The notes: generated by a model from the sequence alone, not told the origin. 8,026 bases of DNA from an uncultured Eubacteriales bacterium (GCA_934401725.1 CAKRSS010000071.1:1-8026), one strand, 5' to 3'; shown: positions 1 through 6,696, counted from the first letter of the stretch. Translations and numbers: made by a program.

Positions 1-255
1 ATGCTATACGGCACGACGGACAAGTTTCTGCGCGTCTTCGGCATTAACTCGCTCTCGGAGCTGCCGCCCGCGGAGGCGCTCGTTCCGTCCGAAAAAGCGC
101 AGGCTGACCCCGCCGTCAAGGCAGGTGCAATGCCGATAGAGACGCAGGCACCCGCAAAGTCAGCTGAAAACGTCGAAAGCAGCGAGGGCGCTGACACCGG
201 CACCGCAGACAGCGGCGACACAACAAAATCAAACGACGCTGCATCAGAGAGCTGA
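1..255 (+). CDS. scpB: Segregation and condensation protein B, C-terminal part (5' end outside window)
   Basis: This is the last 84 residues of ScpB, the winged-helix subunit that joins ScpA and SMC in the condensin complex acting in chromosome compaction and segregation. The diagnostic piece is the start, LYGTTDKFLRVFGINSLSELP, which matches the conserved end of the second winged helix of the family (usually GRP-x-LYGTT-x-x-FL-x-x-FGL). The ATG at position 1 is therefore an internal methionine and the gene begins before the window. From about visible residue 26 the protein becomes a roughly 60-residue tail rich in Ala, Ser, Asp, Glu and Thr, probably disordered. ScpB proteins often end soon after the ELPPL-like motif, so this tail is an extension. 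The next gene starts 31 nt downstream in the same direction. The family call is confident from the motif; the tail's role is unknown. Confidence 0.9.
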   Translation: MLYGTTDKFLRVFGINSLSELPPAEALVPSEKAQADPAVKAGAMPIETQAPAKSAENVESSEGADTGTADSGDTTKSNDAASES

Positions 256-286
256 GCCGGGGCTATAATTACATAACGAAGAAAAC

Positions 287-1033
287 ATGGGGGTGGTCAC
301 AATAAAGTGGTTGTGGTTACTGCTGATAATACCGCTGGCGATACTTGCACTGCTTTTGCTGATAATCCTCACAGCAGGCTTAAAAATCAAGATAATCGGT
401 AACAATGAAGACTTAATCAAGCTGCGTTTCTACGTTTACGGCATACGCGTTTTCAGCTTCGGCGTGAACGACGAAAAGCCGCCTGCTCGCGTCCGCGTGT
501 CCGACTACGCGCTCGAAAAGTTCGAGCGCAGGCGTCGGCGCGAGGAAAAGAAGCTGCGCAAGAGGGCAGCACGCAAGCTGAAAGAGGTCGCTGAACCGAA
601 GGAAGAGACCTATAAAACCGTTCCTGATGTCATGTACATCATCAAATTCGTGCTTAACCTCATAAAGGTGTTCTGTACGCAGTTTGCAGGCAAGCTCAGG
701 ATACGACTGCACCGTCTCGAGGTGTCCGTCGCGACCGGCGACCCGGCCTCGACCGCCGTACTGTACGGCGCGGTCGTACAGGGCGTCGGGTACCTGATGG
801 AGTTTTTGCGGAACAACACCGATTTCGACGTAAAGCGGCGTGCGCCGCTTGCCGTCCGTTCCGACTTTTGCTCAGACAAGACGCAGCTTAACATCGTTCT
901 CACGGTAAACATTCATCTGCGGCGCATATTGAGGCTAATCTGGCGTTCAGGGATTCATTCCCCCGCCGATCTGCGTAAATTTGTAAAGGTTAAAAAAATT
1001 AAAAATAAAAACAAGCCGGAGAGTGCGGCCTGA
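287..1033 (+). CDS. DUF2953 membrane-anchored protein (YtfI-like)
   Basis: A 248-aa protein with one strong N-terminal membrane segment (about residues 8-30, nearly all Leu/Ile/Ala), then a soluble part. Residues 78-107 form a highly charged Arg/Lys/Glu stretch, probably a helix or coiled coil, and the C-terminus is Lys-rich. This layout and the position directly before gerW match DUF2953 proteins such as B. subtilis YtfI, which lies beside ytfJ and is linked to sporulation. The biochemical role is unknown. The ATG at 287 has no clear Shine-Dalgarno sequence; GTG at 293 is a possible alternative, and neither choice affects the membrane segment. It lies 31 nt after scpB and 31 nt before gerW, so co-transcription is likely. 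A 5-bp hairpin (1026-1039) places the stop codon in its loop. Family assignment rests on architecture and context more than on a catalytic motif. Confidence 0.75.
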   Translation: MGVVTIKWLWLLLIIPLAILALLLLIILTAGLKIKIIGNNEDLIKLRFYVYGIRVFSFGVNDEKPPARVRVSDYALEKFERRRRREEKKLRKRAARKLKEVAEPKEETYKTVPDVMYIIKFVLNLIKVFCTQFAGKLRIRLHRLEVSVATGDPASTAVLYGAVVQGVGYLMEFLRNNTDFDVKRRAPLAVRSDFCSDKTQLNIVLTVNIHLRRILRLIWRSGIHSPADLRKFVKVKKIKNKNKPESAA

Positions 1034-1064
1034 CGGCCGGTGACTTCGGAGAAAGGCTTTCAAA

Positions 1065-1496
1065 ATGGCAAACGAAAACAAAATCGAAGAAATTATCCGC
1101 ACCTCACTTGAAAACATGCGTTCAATGGTTGACGCAAACACCGTTATCGGCACCCCCTATGTCACCCCCGGCGGCGTGACAATAATCCCCGTGTCGAAGG
1201 TATCTGTCGGCTTTGCGTCCGGCGGAATCGATTACTTCGGCAAGCAGGCACCCAGCAAACCGTCCGACACACAGAACTTCGGAGGCGGAGGCGGCTCCGG
1301 CCTGTCCGTGTCTCCTGTGGGCTTTCTCGTTGTCGGCGCTGACGGCAGCGTAGAGATGATAAACGTGGGAGTTCCCTCCCCCTCTGACCCGCTTGAACAG
1401 ATTGCAGGCGTCATCGAGCGCAGTCCTGAAATACTGAACAGCATCAAGCAGGTATTCAAAAAGAAGTCCGACGCCGAAAAAGCAATGGACAACTGA
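1065..1496 (+). CDS. gerW: GerW family sporulation protein (YtfJ)
   Basis: A 143-aa protein of the GerW/YtfJ family. Characteristic features are the N-terminal helix with NENKIEEIIRTSLENMRSM, then the segment TVIGTPYVTPGGVTIIPVSK, and further on VSVGFASGG and SPVGFLVV. A glycine run (residues 73-77) sits between the two conserved blocks, as is usual in the family. In B. subtilis the protein is made in the forespore and is needed for normal germination in response to some germinants; this is known for the family, not shown here. The sequence GGAGAAAGG at 1048-1056 is a plausible ribosome binding site 8 nt before the ATG. It sits between a DUF2953 gene and a DacF-type carboxypeptidase, an arrangement common in Clostridia, which supports a sporulation role. 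Length is normal and nothing appears broken. Confidence 0.93.
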   Translation: MANENKIEEIIRTSLENMRSMVDANTVIGTPYVTPGGVTIIPVSKVSVGFASGGIDYFGKQAPSKPSDTQNFGGGGGSGLSVSPVGFLVVGADGSVEMINVGVPSPSDPLEQIAGVIERSPEILNSIKQVFKKKSDAEKAMDN

Positions 1497-1502
1497 CATA
1501 CA

Positions 1503-1556
1503 CCACACCCCGGAACAATATAATAAATTGAAATATTATGTTGTCCGGGGGTGCTT
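1503..1556 (+). promoter_or_regulatory. Inverted repeat covering the dacF ribosome binding site
   Basis: The 60-nt gap before dacF folds into one long imperfect hairpin. The left arm (1506-1525) begins CACCCCGGA and the right arm (1534-1553) ends TCCGGGGGTG. About 19 pairs form, including one G-U pair, with single bulges at A1515 and G1547 and a short AT-rich loop near 1526-1533. The right arm carries GGGGGTG (1547-1553), the only Shine-Dalgarno-like sequence for the ATG at 1557. There is no T-run after the stem, so it does not look like an intrinsic terminator. In the mRNA of the gerW-dacF operon it should occlude dacF translation initiation unless opened. The regulatory role is inference; the pairing is visible. 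Confidence 0.6.
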
Positions 1557-2717
1557 ATGTCTGTCAGAAAATACATTTCGCTGTTTCTTTGTGCACTGAT
1601 ACTGTTTGTCTCGTTCGCGTTTCCTGTCTCGGCCGCGCCGCAGCCGGACGTGAAGAGCGGCACGCTTTCGCTGTCTGCGGAGGCGTCCGTGCTGATGGAC
1701 GGCTACACCGGTGAGGTGCTGCTCAGCACCAACGCCGACAAACGTCTGCCGATGGCCAGTACCACCAAAATCATGACTGCGCTGATAGCACTTGAGCGCG
1801 GCAACATAGACGAGGAGTTCGCAATTCCCGCCGAGGCGGTCGGAGTCGAGGGCTCGTCTGTCTATCTCGTCGAGGGGGAGCGGCTGACAATGAAGGAGCT
1901 GGTCTACGCACTAATGCTTGAGTCGGCGAACGACGCGGCAACTGCCATCGCAATCATCATCGCCGGCAGCGTTCCGGCCTTTGCCGAACTCATGAACCGC
2001 CGCGCCGAGGAGCTTGGCCTTGATTCAACTCACTTCACAAATCCGCACGGTCTCGACAATCCGGAGCACTACACCACCGCACGCGACCTGGCCAAGCTCG
2101 CCTGTTTTGCGCTGAAAAACGAGGATTTCCGCACCGTGGTGTCGACACGCAAGCGCAACATCAGCTTCAAAAACGGCGAGGGCATCCGCCTGCTCGTCAA
2201 CCACAACCGTATGCTTCGCAACTACGACGGCTCGATAGGAGTCAAGACCGGGTACACCAAAAAATGCGGACGCTGTCTTGTCTCGGCGGCCGAGCGCGAC
2301 GGCATGCGCCTTGTCGCCGTGACGCTCAACGCCCCGGACGACTGGCGCGACCACACCGCCATGCTCGACTGGGGATTTAAGTCTTACGTCCGGCTCGACC
2401 TTACGGGTAAAGGCACCTTCAAGGTAAGCCTTCCGGTCTGCGGCGGCAGTCAGGACAGCCTGACCTGCTCAAACTCCCTGCCGCTTGAGGTAACGTTGCC
2501 CGCAGGCCACGGCGACATCAGCTGCACAGTCGAAGCATCGAGATTTCTCATCGCGCCGGTCGAGGCCGGGGCGCAGGTGGGACGGCTGATATATCGCTGC
2601 GACGGCGAGGTCATCGCCACCTCCCCGCTTTGCGCCGAGACCGGCGCATCGGTGTACAAAAAGCCCAACTTTTTTATTCGCTGGCTCATGGCGTTGTTCG
2701 GTCGTGAGTATCAATGA
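1557..2717 (+). CDS. dacF: Serine-type D-Ala-D-Ala carboxypeptidase (DacF-like, low-molecular-weight PBP)
   Basis: A 386-aa secreted penicillin-binding protein of peptidase family S11 that trims the terminal D-Ala from peptidoglycan stem peptides, lowering cross-linking. All three active-site motifs are present: STTK with nucleophile Ser68 and Lys71, SAN at 123-125, and KTG at 230-232. A signal peptide covers about residues 1-26 (positive start, hydrophobic core, cleavage after PVSA). A PBP5-C-like beta domain follows around residues 275-355. The C-terminus FFIRWLMALFGR is an amphipathic membrane-anchoring helix. ATG 1557 is preferred over GTG 1551, because the GGGGGTG Shine-Dalgarno sequence overlaps the latter. 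Location beside gerW suggests the sporulation-associated DacF type, though DacA/DacB naming cannot be excluded. The RBS is inside a hairpin, suggesting translational control. The gene ends 13 nt before the likely rluB start. Confidence 0.93.
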   Translation: MSVRKYISLFLCALILFVSFAFPVSAAPQPDVKSGTLSLSAEASVLMDGYTGEVLLSTNADKRLPMASTTKIMTALIALERGNIDEEFAIPAEAVGVEGSSVYLVEGERLTMKELVYALMLESANDAATAIAIIIAGSVPAFAELMNRRAEELGLDSTHFTNPHGLDNPEHYTTARDLAKLACFALKNEDFRTVVSTRKRNISFKNGEGIRLLVNHNRMLRNYDGSIGVKTGYTKKCGRCLVSAAERDGMRLVAVTLNAPDDWRDHTAMLDWGFKSYVRLDLTGKGTFKVSLPVCGGSQDSLTCSNSLPLEVTLPAGHGDISCTVEASRFLIAPVEAGAQVGRLIYRCDGEVIATSPLCAETGASVYKKPNFFIRWLMALFGREYQ

Positions 2718-2730
2718 AAGACACGTTGAA

Positions 2731-3447
2731 ATGGTCAGAATTCAGAAATTTTTTTCAGACAACTCAATAATGTCGCGCCGGGCGGCTGAAGCCGCCGTGG
2801 CCGCCGGCAGGGTCACTGTAAACGGCGTCCGTGCCGAGATCGGGCAGGCGGTCGACCCCGAGCATGACGTCGTTATGCTTGACGGCAAGCCCGTAGCCGC
2901 TGCCCCACCGCAGAAAACCTACATAATGCTCAACAAGCCGCGCGGCTACGTGACAACACTGTCGGACGAGCGCGGCAGGCGTACCGTCGCCGAGCTTGTC
3001 GCCGACTGCGGCACGCGCGTCTACCCCGTCGGTCGGCTTGACATGGACTCCGAGGGGCTGCTCATTATGACAAACGACGGCGACCTCACGCTCCGCCTCA
3101 CCCACCCGAGGCACGAAATACCCAAAATTTATCTTGTCACGCTCGCGGGCGAGGTATCAGAAGATAAACTGGACGCACTCCGCTCCGTCCGCAGGCTCGA
3201 CGGCTACACGCTCGCCCCCGTCGGCGTCCGTATCGCGGGACACAGCCGCGAGGGGACGGTCGTCGAGTTCACGCTGCACGAGGGACGCAACCGCCAGATA
3301 CGCCGGATGTGCAGCCTATGCGGGCTCCGAGTCGTCAGACTGCGGCGCGTGGCCATCGGATCGCTGACACTCGGCGGCCTTAAGGCCGGGCAGTGGCGTC
3401 CGCTGACACAATCACAGATTGACTATTTATATGGAAAGGAAAACTAA
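2731..3447 (+). CDS. rluB: RsuA/RluB-type pseudouridine synthase
   Basis: A 238-aa enzyme that converts specific uridines of ribosomal RNA to pseudouridine. An N-terminal S4 RNA-binding domain (residues 1-55, from RIQKFFSDNSIMSRRAAE to VTVNG) is followed by the catalytic domain. Its hallmark GRLDMDSEGLL lies at 101-111, with catalytic Asp104. Other family blocks are LNKPRGYVTT and the late EGRNRQIRRMC. Firmicutes proteins of this size next to scpB are usually RluB (23S rRNA, U2605 in E. coli numbering), but RsuA or RluE-like specificity cannot be ruled out from sequence. The open frame extends back to GTG 2704, overlapping dacF; ATG 2731 is chosen because it places the S4 domain at the very N-terminus as in homologues. 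No strong Shine-Dalgarno sequence is seen. The stop codon is 2 nt before the next ATG. Confidence 0.9.
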   Translation: MVRIQKFFSDNSIMSRRAAEAAVAAGRVTVNGVRAEIGQAVDPEHDVVMLDGKPVAAAPPQKTYIMLNKPRGYVTTLSDERGRRTVAELVADCGTRVYPVGRLDMDSEGLLIMTNDGDLTLRLTHPRHEIPKIYLVTLAGEVSEDKLDALRSVRRLDGYTLAPVGVRIAGHSREGTVVEFTLHEGRNRQIRRMCSLCGLRVVRLRRVAIGSLTLGGLKAGQWRPLTQSQIDYLYGKEN

Positions 3448-3449
3448 AA

Positions 3450-3842
3450 ATGCTTGAGGTTCTTCCAATGCAGTCCAAGACCGAGCAGGAGGCACTCTGC
3501 GCCCGCTGCGGCACAACATACGATCCCGAGCTCATGGCATACGGCGCGTCTGTCGACGGCGAGTCCGTGGGAATATGCCAGTTTACAATAACCGACGAGG
3601 GCGGCAGTCTGCGCGATATTGCAGTCCTTCCCGGACATACCGCCTTTGAGACGCCGTTTTTGCTCGGCCGCGCCGCTCTGAATTTCATCGACCTCTGCGG
3701 CGTGCATTGTGCTTACTATGATGGCATTGTCGGCGACGAGTCGCTCATAAAGGCCATCGGTTTTGAGAAAAGAGACGACGGCAGATACTACGTCGATCTG
3801 ACCGATTTCTTCATCAGTCCCTGCCAGCACCACAAAAACTGA
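3450..3842 (+). CDS. Small GNAT-like protein, function unknown
   Basis: A 130-aa protein resembling short, degenerate GNAT-fold acetyltransferases annotated near this locus in Clostridia. The central part reads as GNAT strands 2-4 (ASVDGESVGICQFTI, then GGSLRDIAVLP), followed by a helix (ALNFIDLCGV) and the typical late element AIGFEKRDDGRYYVDL. The usual acetyl-CoA pyrophosphate loop (Q/R-x-x-G-x-G/A) is not recognisable, so enzymatic activity is doubtful. GGAAAGGA at 3433-3440 provides a ribosome binding site, and the start lies 2 nt after the rluB stop, so translation is probably coupled to rluB. Seven cysteines are spread over the protein, without a classical zinc-finger pattern. Fold assignment is moderate; substrate unknown. 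Confidence 0.65.
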   Translation: MLEVLPMQSKTEQEALCARCGTTYDPELMAYGASVDGESVGICQFTITDEGGSLRDIAVLPGHTAFETPFLLGRAALNFIDLCGVHCAYYDGIVGDESLIKAIGFEKRDDGRYYVDLTDFFISPCQHHKN

Positions 3843-3861
3843 GGCGTCAGCGCCCTTCGGT

Positions 3862-3883
3862 ACAAAAAGCACACGCTTTTTGT
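3862..3883 (+). terminator. Weak hairpin, possible terminator of the scpB-rluB operon
   Basis: ACAAAAAGC (3862-3870) pairs perfectly with GCTTTTTGT (3875-3883) around an ACAC loop. A small GGCG/CGCC hairpin (3843-3854) precedes it. The stem is AT-rich and the T-run is inside the right arm, so termination strength is uncertain. It sits between the operon end and the spo0A promoter, where a terminator would be expected. Confidence 0.4.
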
Positions 3884-3939
3884 CAATTATTAACAAATTT
3901 AAGGGCGAATTTTTGGTAACATTTATTTCCAAAAATATA

Positions 3940-3968
3940 TTGATTTATTTTCCAACTTGTGGTATTAT
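3940..3968 (+). promoter_or_regulatory. spo0A promoter, sigma-A type
   Basis: TTGATT (3940-3945) and TATTAT (3963-3968) are separated by exactly 17 nt, a near-consensus vegetative promoter in an AT-rich stretch. Transcription should start near 3975. The sequence TGTCAAA at 3974-3980 differs by one base from the Spo0A-binding 0A box TGTCGAA and would overlap the start point, so autoregulation is possible. A sigma-H promoter was not recognised. Confidence 0.65.
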
Positions 3969-4005
3969 ATTGTTGTCAAAAACAATCACATGGAGGATAA
4001 ATTCA

Positions 4006-4785
4006 ATGGAATACAACACAAAAATACTTATTGCTGACGAAAATCATAACCAGCGCACCGCTCTGCGGGACGGGCTCATGCGCGCGGGTTACAGATATAT
4101 CGAAGAAGCCGTCAACGGTGAGGACGCCCTGAACAAGCTCGCACACTTCCACCCCGACGTTGCGCTTGTCGACATCTGGCTCTCAAAAATGGACGGCATC
4201 GGCGTCATACGCAACAGCCACAACATTGACTACGCCCCGGACAAGCCGCCCGCATTCATCGTGGTTTCGATGGTATCAAATCAGGGACTGTTCATCGAGG
4301 CGACCAACGCAGGCGCGCAGCGCTGCCTGCTCAAGCCCTACGACATAGGAAATCTCTGCGACCACATCCGCAACATTTGCGAGGAACGCGGTCAGAACCA
4401 GCTCCCTGCGCGTGCGGGCGAGAGCGGCTCAGTCGACATCGAAGCACAGGTGACAAAAATCATACACCAGATCGGCGTTCCGGCGCACATCAAGGGCTAT
4501 CAGTACCTCCGTACCGCCATATTGCTCACCATCAAGGACAGCGATATTATCAACTCCGTGACCAAGGTGCTATATCCGTCAGTCGCCAAGAAGTATTCCA
4601 CCACAACCTCCCGCGTTGAGCGCGCAATCCGACACGCAATCGAGGTCGCGTGGGATCGCGGCGACGTCGACACGCTCAACTCTTATTTCGGCTACACCAT
4701 TCAGAACAGCCGCGGCAAGCCGACAAACAGCGAATTCATAGCCATGATCGCCGACAATCTGCGTCTGAAATATAAGCTGTACTGA
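4006..4785 (+). CDS. spo0A: Sporulation master regulator Spo0A
   Basis: A 259-aa response regulator that, when phosphorylated, switches on entry into sporulation. The N-terminal receiver domain (about 1-125) has the acidic pair Asp11-Glu12, phospho-acceptor Asp56, the switch Ser in VVSM and Lys in CLLKPYD. The C-terminal domain (about 145-259) is almost the textbook Spo0A effector: VTKVLYPSVAKKYSTTTSRV, then RAIRHAIEVAW and KPTNSEFIAM. These include the recognition helix and the dimer-contact region and occur in no other family. ATG 4006 has GGAGG at 3992-3996, 9 nt upstream; the in-frame ATG at 3880 lies before the promoter and is not used. The usual spoIVB neighbour is absent upstream, where a GNAT-like gene lies instead. 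Oddly, the receiver has DIWLSKMDG where most have D-x-x-MP-x-x-DG, so the conserved proline is lost. Confidence 0.98.
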   Translation: MEYNTKILIADENHNQRTALRDGLMRAGYRYIEEAVNGEDALNKLAHFHPDVALVDIWLSKMDGIGVIRNSHNIDYAPDKPPAFIVVSMVSNQGLFIEATNAGAQRCLLKPYDIGNLCDHIRNICEERGQNQLPARAGESGSVDIEAQVTKIIHQIGVPAHIKGYQYLRTAILLTIKDSDIINSVTKVLYPSVAKKYSTTTSRVERAIRHAIEVAWDRGDVDTLNSYFGYTIQNSRGKPTNSEFIAMIADNLRLKYKLY

Positions 4786-4787
4786 GC

Positions 4788-4816
4788 AAAAAACGCACCC
4801 GTTGGGTGCGTTTTTT
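4788..4816. terminator. Strong intrinsic terminator after spo0A
   Basis: AAAAAACGCACCC (4788-4800) and GGGTGCGTTTTTT (4804-4816) form a perfect 13-bp inverted repeat with a GTT loop, starting 2 nt after the spo0A stop. A-run and T-run flank the GC core, so it could act in both directions. Confidence 0.92.
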
Positions 4817-4857
4817 CGTAAAAATTGCGTCCGCCCCGTGCAAAAGTCGCGAATATA

Positions 4858-4866
4858 TGTTATAAT
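4858..4866 (+). promoter_or_regulatory. Extended -10 promoter of the DUF362 gene
   Basis: TGTTATAAT is a perfect TATAAT box (4861-4866) with the TGn extension. The -35 position (4838-4843, GTGCAA) matches poorly, as is common for extended -10 promoters. The leader of about 60 nt contains overlapping short repeats (GGTGC/GCACC and GTGCAG/CTGCAC). Confidence 0.6.
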
Positions 4867-4931
4867 AGGTGCAGATAACAGGCACCATCGGAACTGCACG
4901 GTGGAGCCATAAATTTTTCGGATGGGCAACA

Positions 4932-6104
4932 ATGGATAAAGTATCAATAACCCCCTGCCGGGATTACAGCCCCGCAGAGGTCAGGCGCGCGCTGGAGGAA
5001 CTGCTCGCGCCGCTCGGCGGCTTCGGATTTGTCACTCCCGGAATGAAAATCGCGATAAAGGCCAACCTCGTCACATTCATGCGTCCCGACAAGGCCGCGA
5101 CCACGCACCCTGCCCTGCTCTGCGAACTGACACGTCGGCTGACAGAGTGTGGCGCTGAAGTCACCGTTGGCGACAGCCCCGGAGGACTCTACACCGCGGC
5201 GTTCGTCGGACGTGTATATAACGCGACCGGCATGCACGAAATCGAGAAATTCGGTGGTAAACTCAACACCAATTTCGCTCAGCGTGATGTGGTTTTCAAG
5301 GATGCACGCGCGGCTCACAGCTTCACCTACACCGCGTATCTCGACGACGCGGACGTAATAATCAACTTTTCAAAGCTCAAATCACACGGCATGATGGGGC
5401 TGTCCTGCGCCGTAAAAAATATGTTCGGCGTTGTGCCGGGCACCATGAAGCCCGAATATCACTACCGCTTTCCCGACCACGCCGTCTTTGCCGACATGAT
5501 AGTCGACCTGAACGAGTACTTCCGGCCGAAAACCATTCTCTGCATTTGCGACGCCGTCGTCGGCATGGAGGGAAACGGCCCGACCGCGGGCGATCCGCGC
5601 CAGATCGGTGCGCTGATTGCCTCAAGGTCGCCGTATTGCCTCGACGTCGTCGCGGCTGACCTGATAGGACTCACGCGTCAGAACGTCCCGACGCTTGAGG
5701 CGGCCGTATCGCGCGGACTTGCTCCCGCTGACATATCGGAGGTCGAGATCGTCGGCAACATGGACGCGCTCAGAGTGCCGGATTACAAAAAGGTGCTGTC
5801 GCATTCCAGTCTTGAGTTCAAAAACTTCCTCGGCGGCAAGGCCGGCGATGCGCTCGGGAACGCAATCGGCGGACTTTTACGCGCTCGCCCACGCGCCGTC
5901 AAGCGCGAATGCGTCGGCTGCGGCGTCTGTGCGAACATCTGCCCTGCGCGCGCCATAGAAATCCGCGACGGCTACGCCTCAATAGACCGAAAGGCGTGCA
6001 TACGCTGCTTCTGCTGCCAGGAATTCTGCCCGAAGGGCGCGATGAAGGTACATAGAACGGCGATTGCAAGACTGCTCGTCCACGATACCGCACCGCGCGA
6101 GTAG
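4932..6104 (+). CDS. DUF362 protein with C-terminal 2x[4Fe-4S] ferredoxin domain
   Basis: A 390-aa iron-sulfur protein. The N-terminal DUF362 domain (about 1-310) is recognised from GMKIAIKANLV, VGDSPGG, ADVIINFSKLKSH, the segment GLSCAVKNMFGVVPG and CDAVVGMEGNGP. The C-terminal ferredoxin domain has two complete cluster motifs: Cys327/330/333 with Cys337-Pro, and Cys356/359/362 with Cys366-Pro, plus an additional Cys361. The family is common in strict anaerobes; its reaction is not established, though a redox or ligand-transfer role is usually assumed. No signal peptide is present, so it is cytoplasmic. ATG 4932 is chosen because homologous sequence begins there; GGATGG 6 nt upstream is a weak ribosome binding site. 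The frame stays open back to 4869, but that part overlaps the likely transcription start. It is a separate transcription unit between spo0A and smpB. Confidence 0.88.
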   Translation: MDKVSITPCRDYSPAEVRRALEELLAPLGGFGFVTPGMKIAIKANLVTFMRPDKAATTHPALLCELTRRLTECGAEVTVGDSPGGLYTAAFVGRVYNATGMHEIEKFGGKLNTNFAQRDVVFKDARAAHSFTYTAYLDDADVIINFSKLKSHGMMGLSCAVKNMFGVVPGTMKPEYHYRFPDHAVFADMIVDLNEYFRPKTILCICDAVVGMEGNGPTAGDPRQIGALIASRSPYCLDVVAADLIGLTRQNVPTLEAAVSRGLAPADISEVEIVGNMDALRVPDYKKVLSHSSLEFKNFLGGKAGDALGNAIGGLLRARPRAVKRECVGCGVCANICPARAIEIRDGYASIDRKACIRCFCCQEFCPKGAMKVHRTAIARLLVHDTAPRE

Positions 6105-6141
6105 TTTTTTCATGAACTATTGGTTGATGTTCAAAAAAACT
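6103..6141. repeat. AT-rich inverted repeat after the DUF362 gene
   Basis: AGTTTTTT (6103-6110) pairs with AAAAAACT (6134-6141), and TGAAC (6113-6117) with GTTCA (6129-6133). Two bases (6111-6112) are bulged and the loop has 11 nt. It could be a weak bidirectional terminator, but the stem has little GC and no T-run beyond it. It ends just before the smpB -35 box. Confidence 0.3.
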
Positions 6142-6142
6142 A

Positions 6143-6171
6143 TTGATTTTCCGTTCAAAATGGTGTATAAT
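6143..6171 (+). promoter_or_regulatory. smpB promoter, sigma-A type
   Basis: TTGATT (6143-6148), a 17-nt spacer and a perfect TATAAT (6166-6171). Start expected near 6178, giving a short leader with GAGAGGAGG (6185-6193), a very strong ribosome binding site 7 nt before the smpB ATG. Confidence 0.75.
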
Positions 6172-6200
6172 AAAATGTCCACAAGAGAGGAGGTTCCGGC

Positions 6201-6680
6201 ATGGCAGAAAAGAAAAAAAGCGGCGGTAAAATCATCGCCCAGAATAAAAAGGCATGGCACGACTACTTTGTCGACGAGAAATACGAAGCCGGGATCGCGC
6301 TCTTTGGCACCGAGGTGAAGAGCATACGCGCGGGCGGCGTCAACCTGAAGGATTCCTACTGTTCGATCAAAAACGGCGAGCTTTGGGCTATCGGCGTGCA
6401 CATCAGTCCTTACGAAAAAGGCAACATTTTCAACCGTGAGCCCCGACGTGAGCGCAAGCTGCTGATGCACAAAAAAGAAATTCTCAAGCTAAGCGGTCTT
6501 GTCGATCAGAAAGGCTACACGCTTGTTCCACTTTCGTTGTACTTCTCGGGCTCCAATGTCAAAATGGAAATCGGTCTGTGCCGAGGCAAAAAGCTGTACG
6601 ATAAACGCGACGCCGAAGCCGCGCGCGAAAGCGCACGAGAAATCGACAGACGCATGCGCGACCGCAATCGAGACTATTGA
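6201..6680 (+). CDS. smpB: SsrA-binding protein SmpB
   Basis: A 159-aa RNA-binding protein that brings alanyl-tmRNA to ribosomes stalled on broken mRNA, the first step of trans-translation. Conserved features are the start of the beta-barrel (IIAQNKKAWHDYFV, then YEAGIALFGTEVKSIR), the block GVNLKDSYC, the segment EPRRERKLLMHKKEI, and LVPLSLYF near the end of the barrel. The C-terminal basic tail begins with KKLYDKRD and continues as an Arg-rich helix; this tail occupies the mRNA channel of the ribosome. Length is normal. It has its own strong promoter and ribosome binding site and lies 86 bp before ssrA, its RNA partner. Clustering with rnr, frequent in other Firmicutes, is not seen. Confidence 0.97.
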   Translation: MAEKKKSGGKIIAQNKKAWHDYFVDEKYEAGIALFGTEVKSIRAGGVNLKDSYCSIKNGELWAIGVHISPYEKGNIFNREPRRERKLLMHKKEILKLSGLVDQKGYTLVPLSLYFSGSNVKMEIGLCRGKKLYDKRDAEAARESAREIDRRMRDRNRDY

Positions 6681-6696
6681 GTCTCTGTTGAACAGA

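Noticed and set aside
1503..1556. Hairpin before dacF as an intrinsic terminator
   Set aside because: No T-run follows the stem and the right arm holds the dacF ribosome binding site.
2704..2730. GTG start for rluB overlapping dacF
   Set aside because: The S4 domain of homologues begins at MVRIQKF from ATG 2731; the nine extra residues are not expected. It cannot be excluded fully.
3444..3932. 162-codon minus-strand open frame opposite the GNAT-like gene
   Set aside because: It has no ribosome binding site or family signature, and the plus-strand gene has operon spacing and homologous features. It is an antisense shadow.
3880..4005. N-terminal extension of spo0A from the in-frame ATG at 3880
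   Set aside because: The region contains the promoter, and GGAGG sits correctly before ATG 4006, where Spo0A similarity begins.
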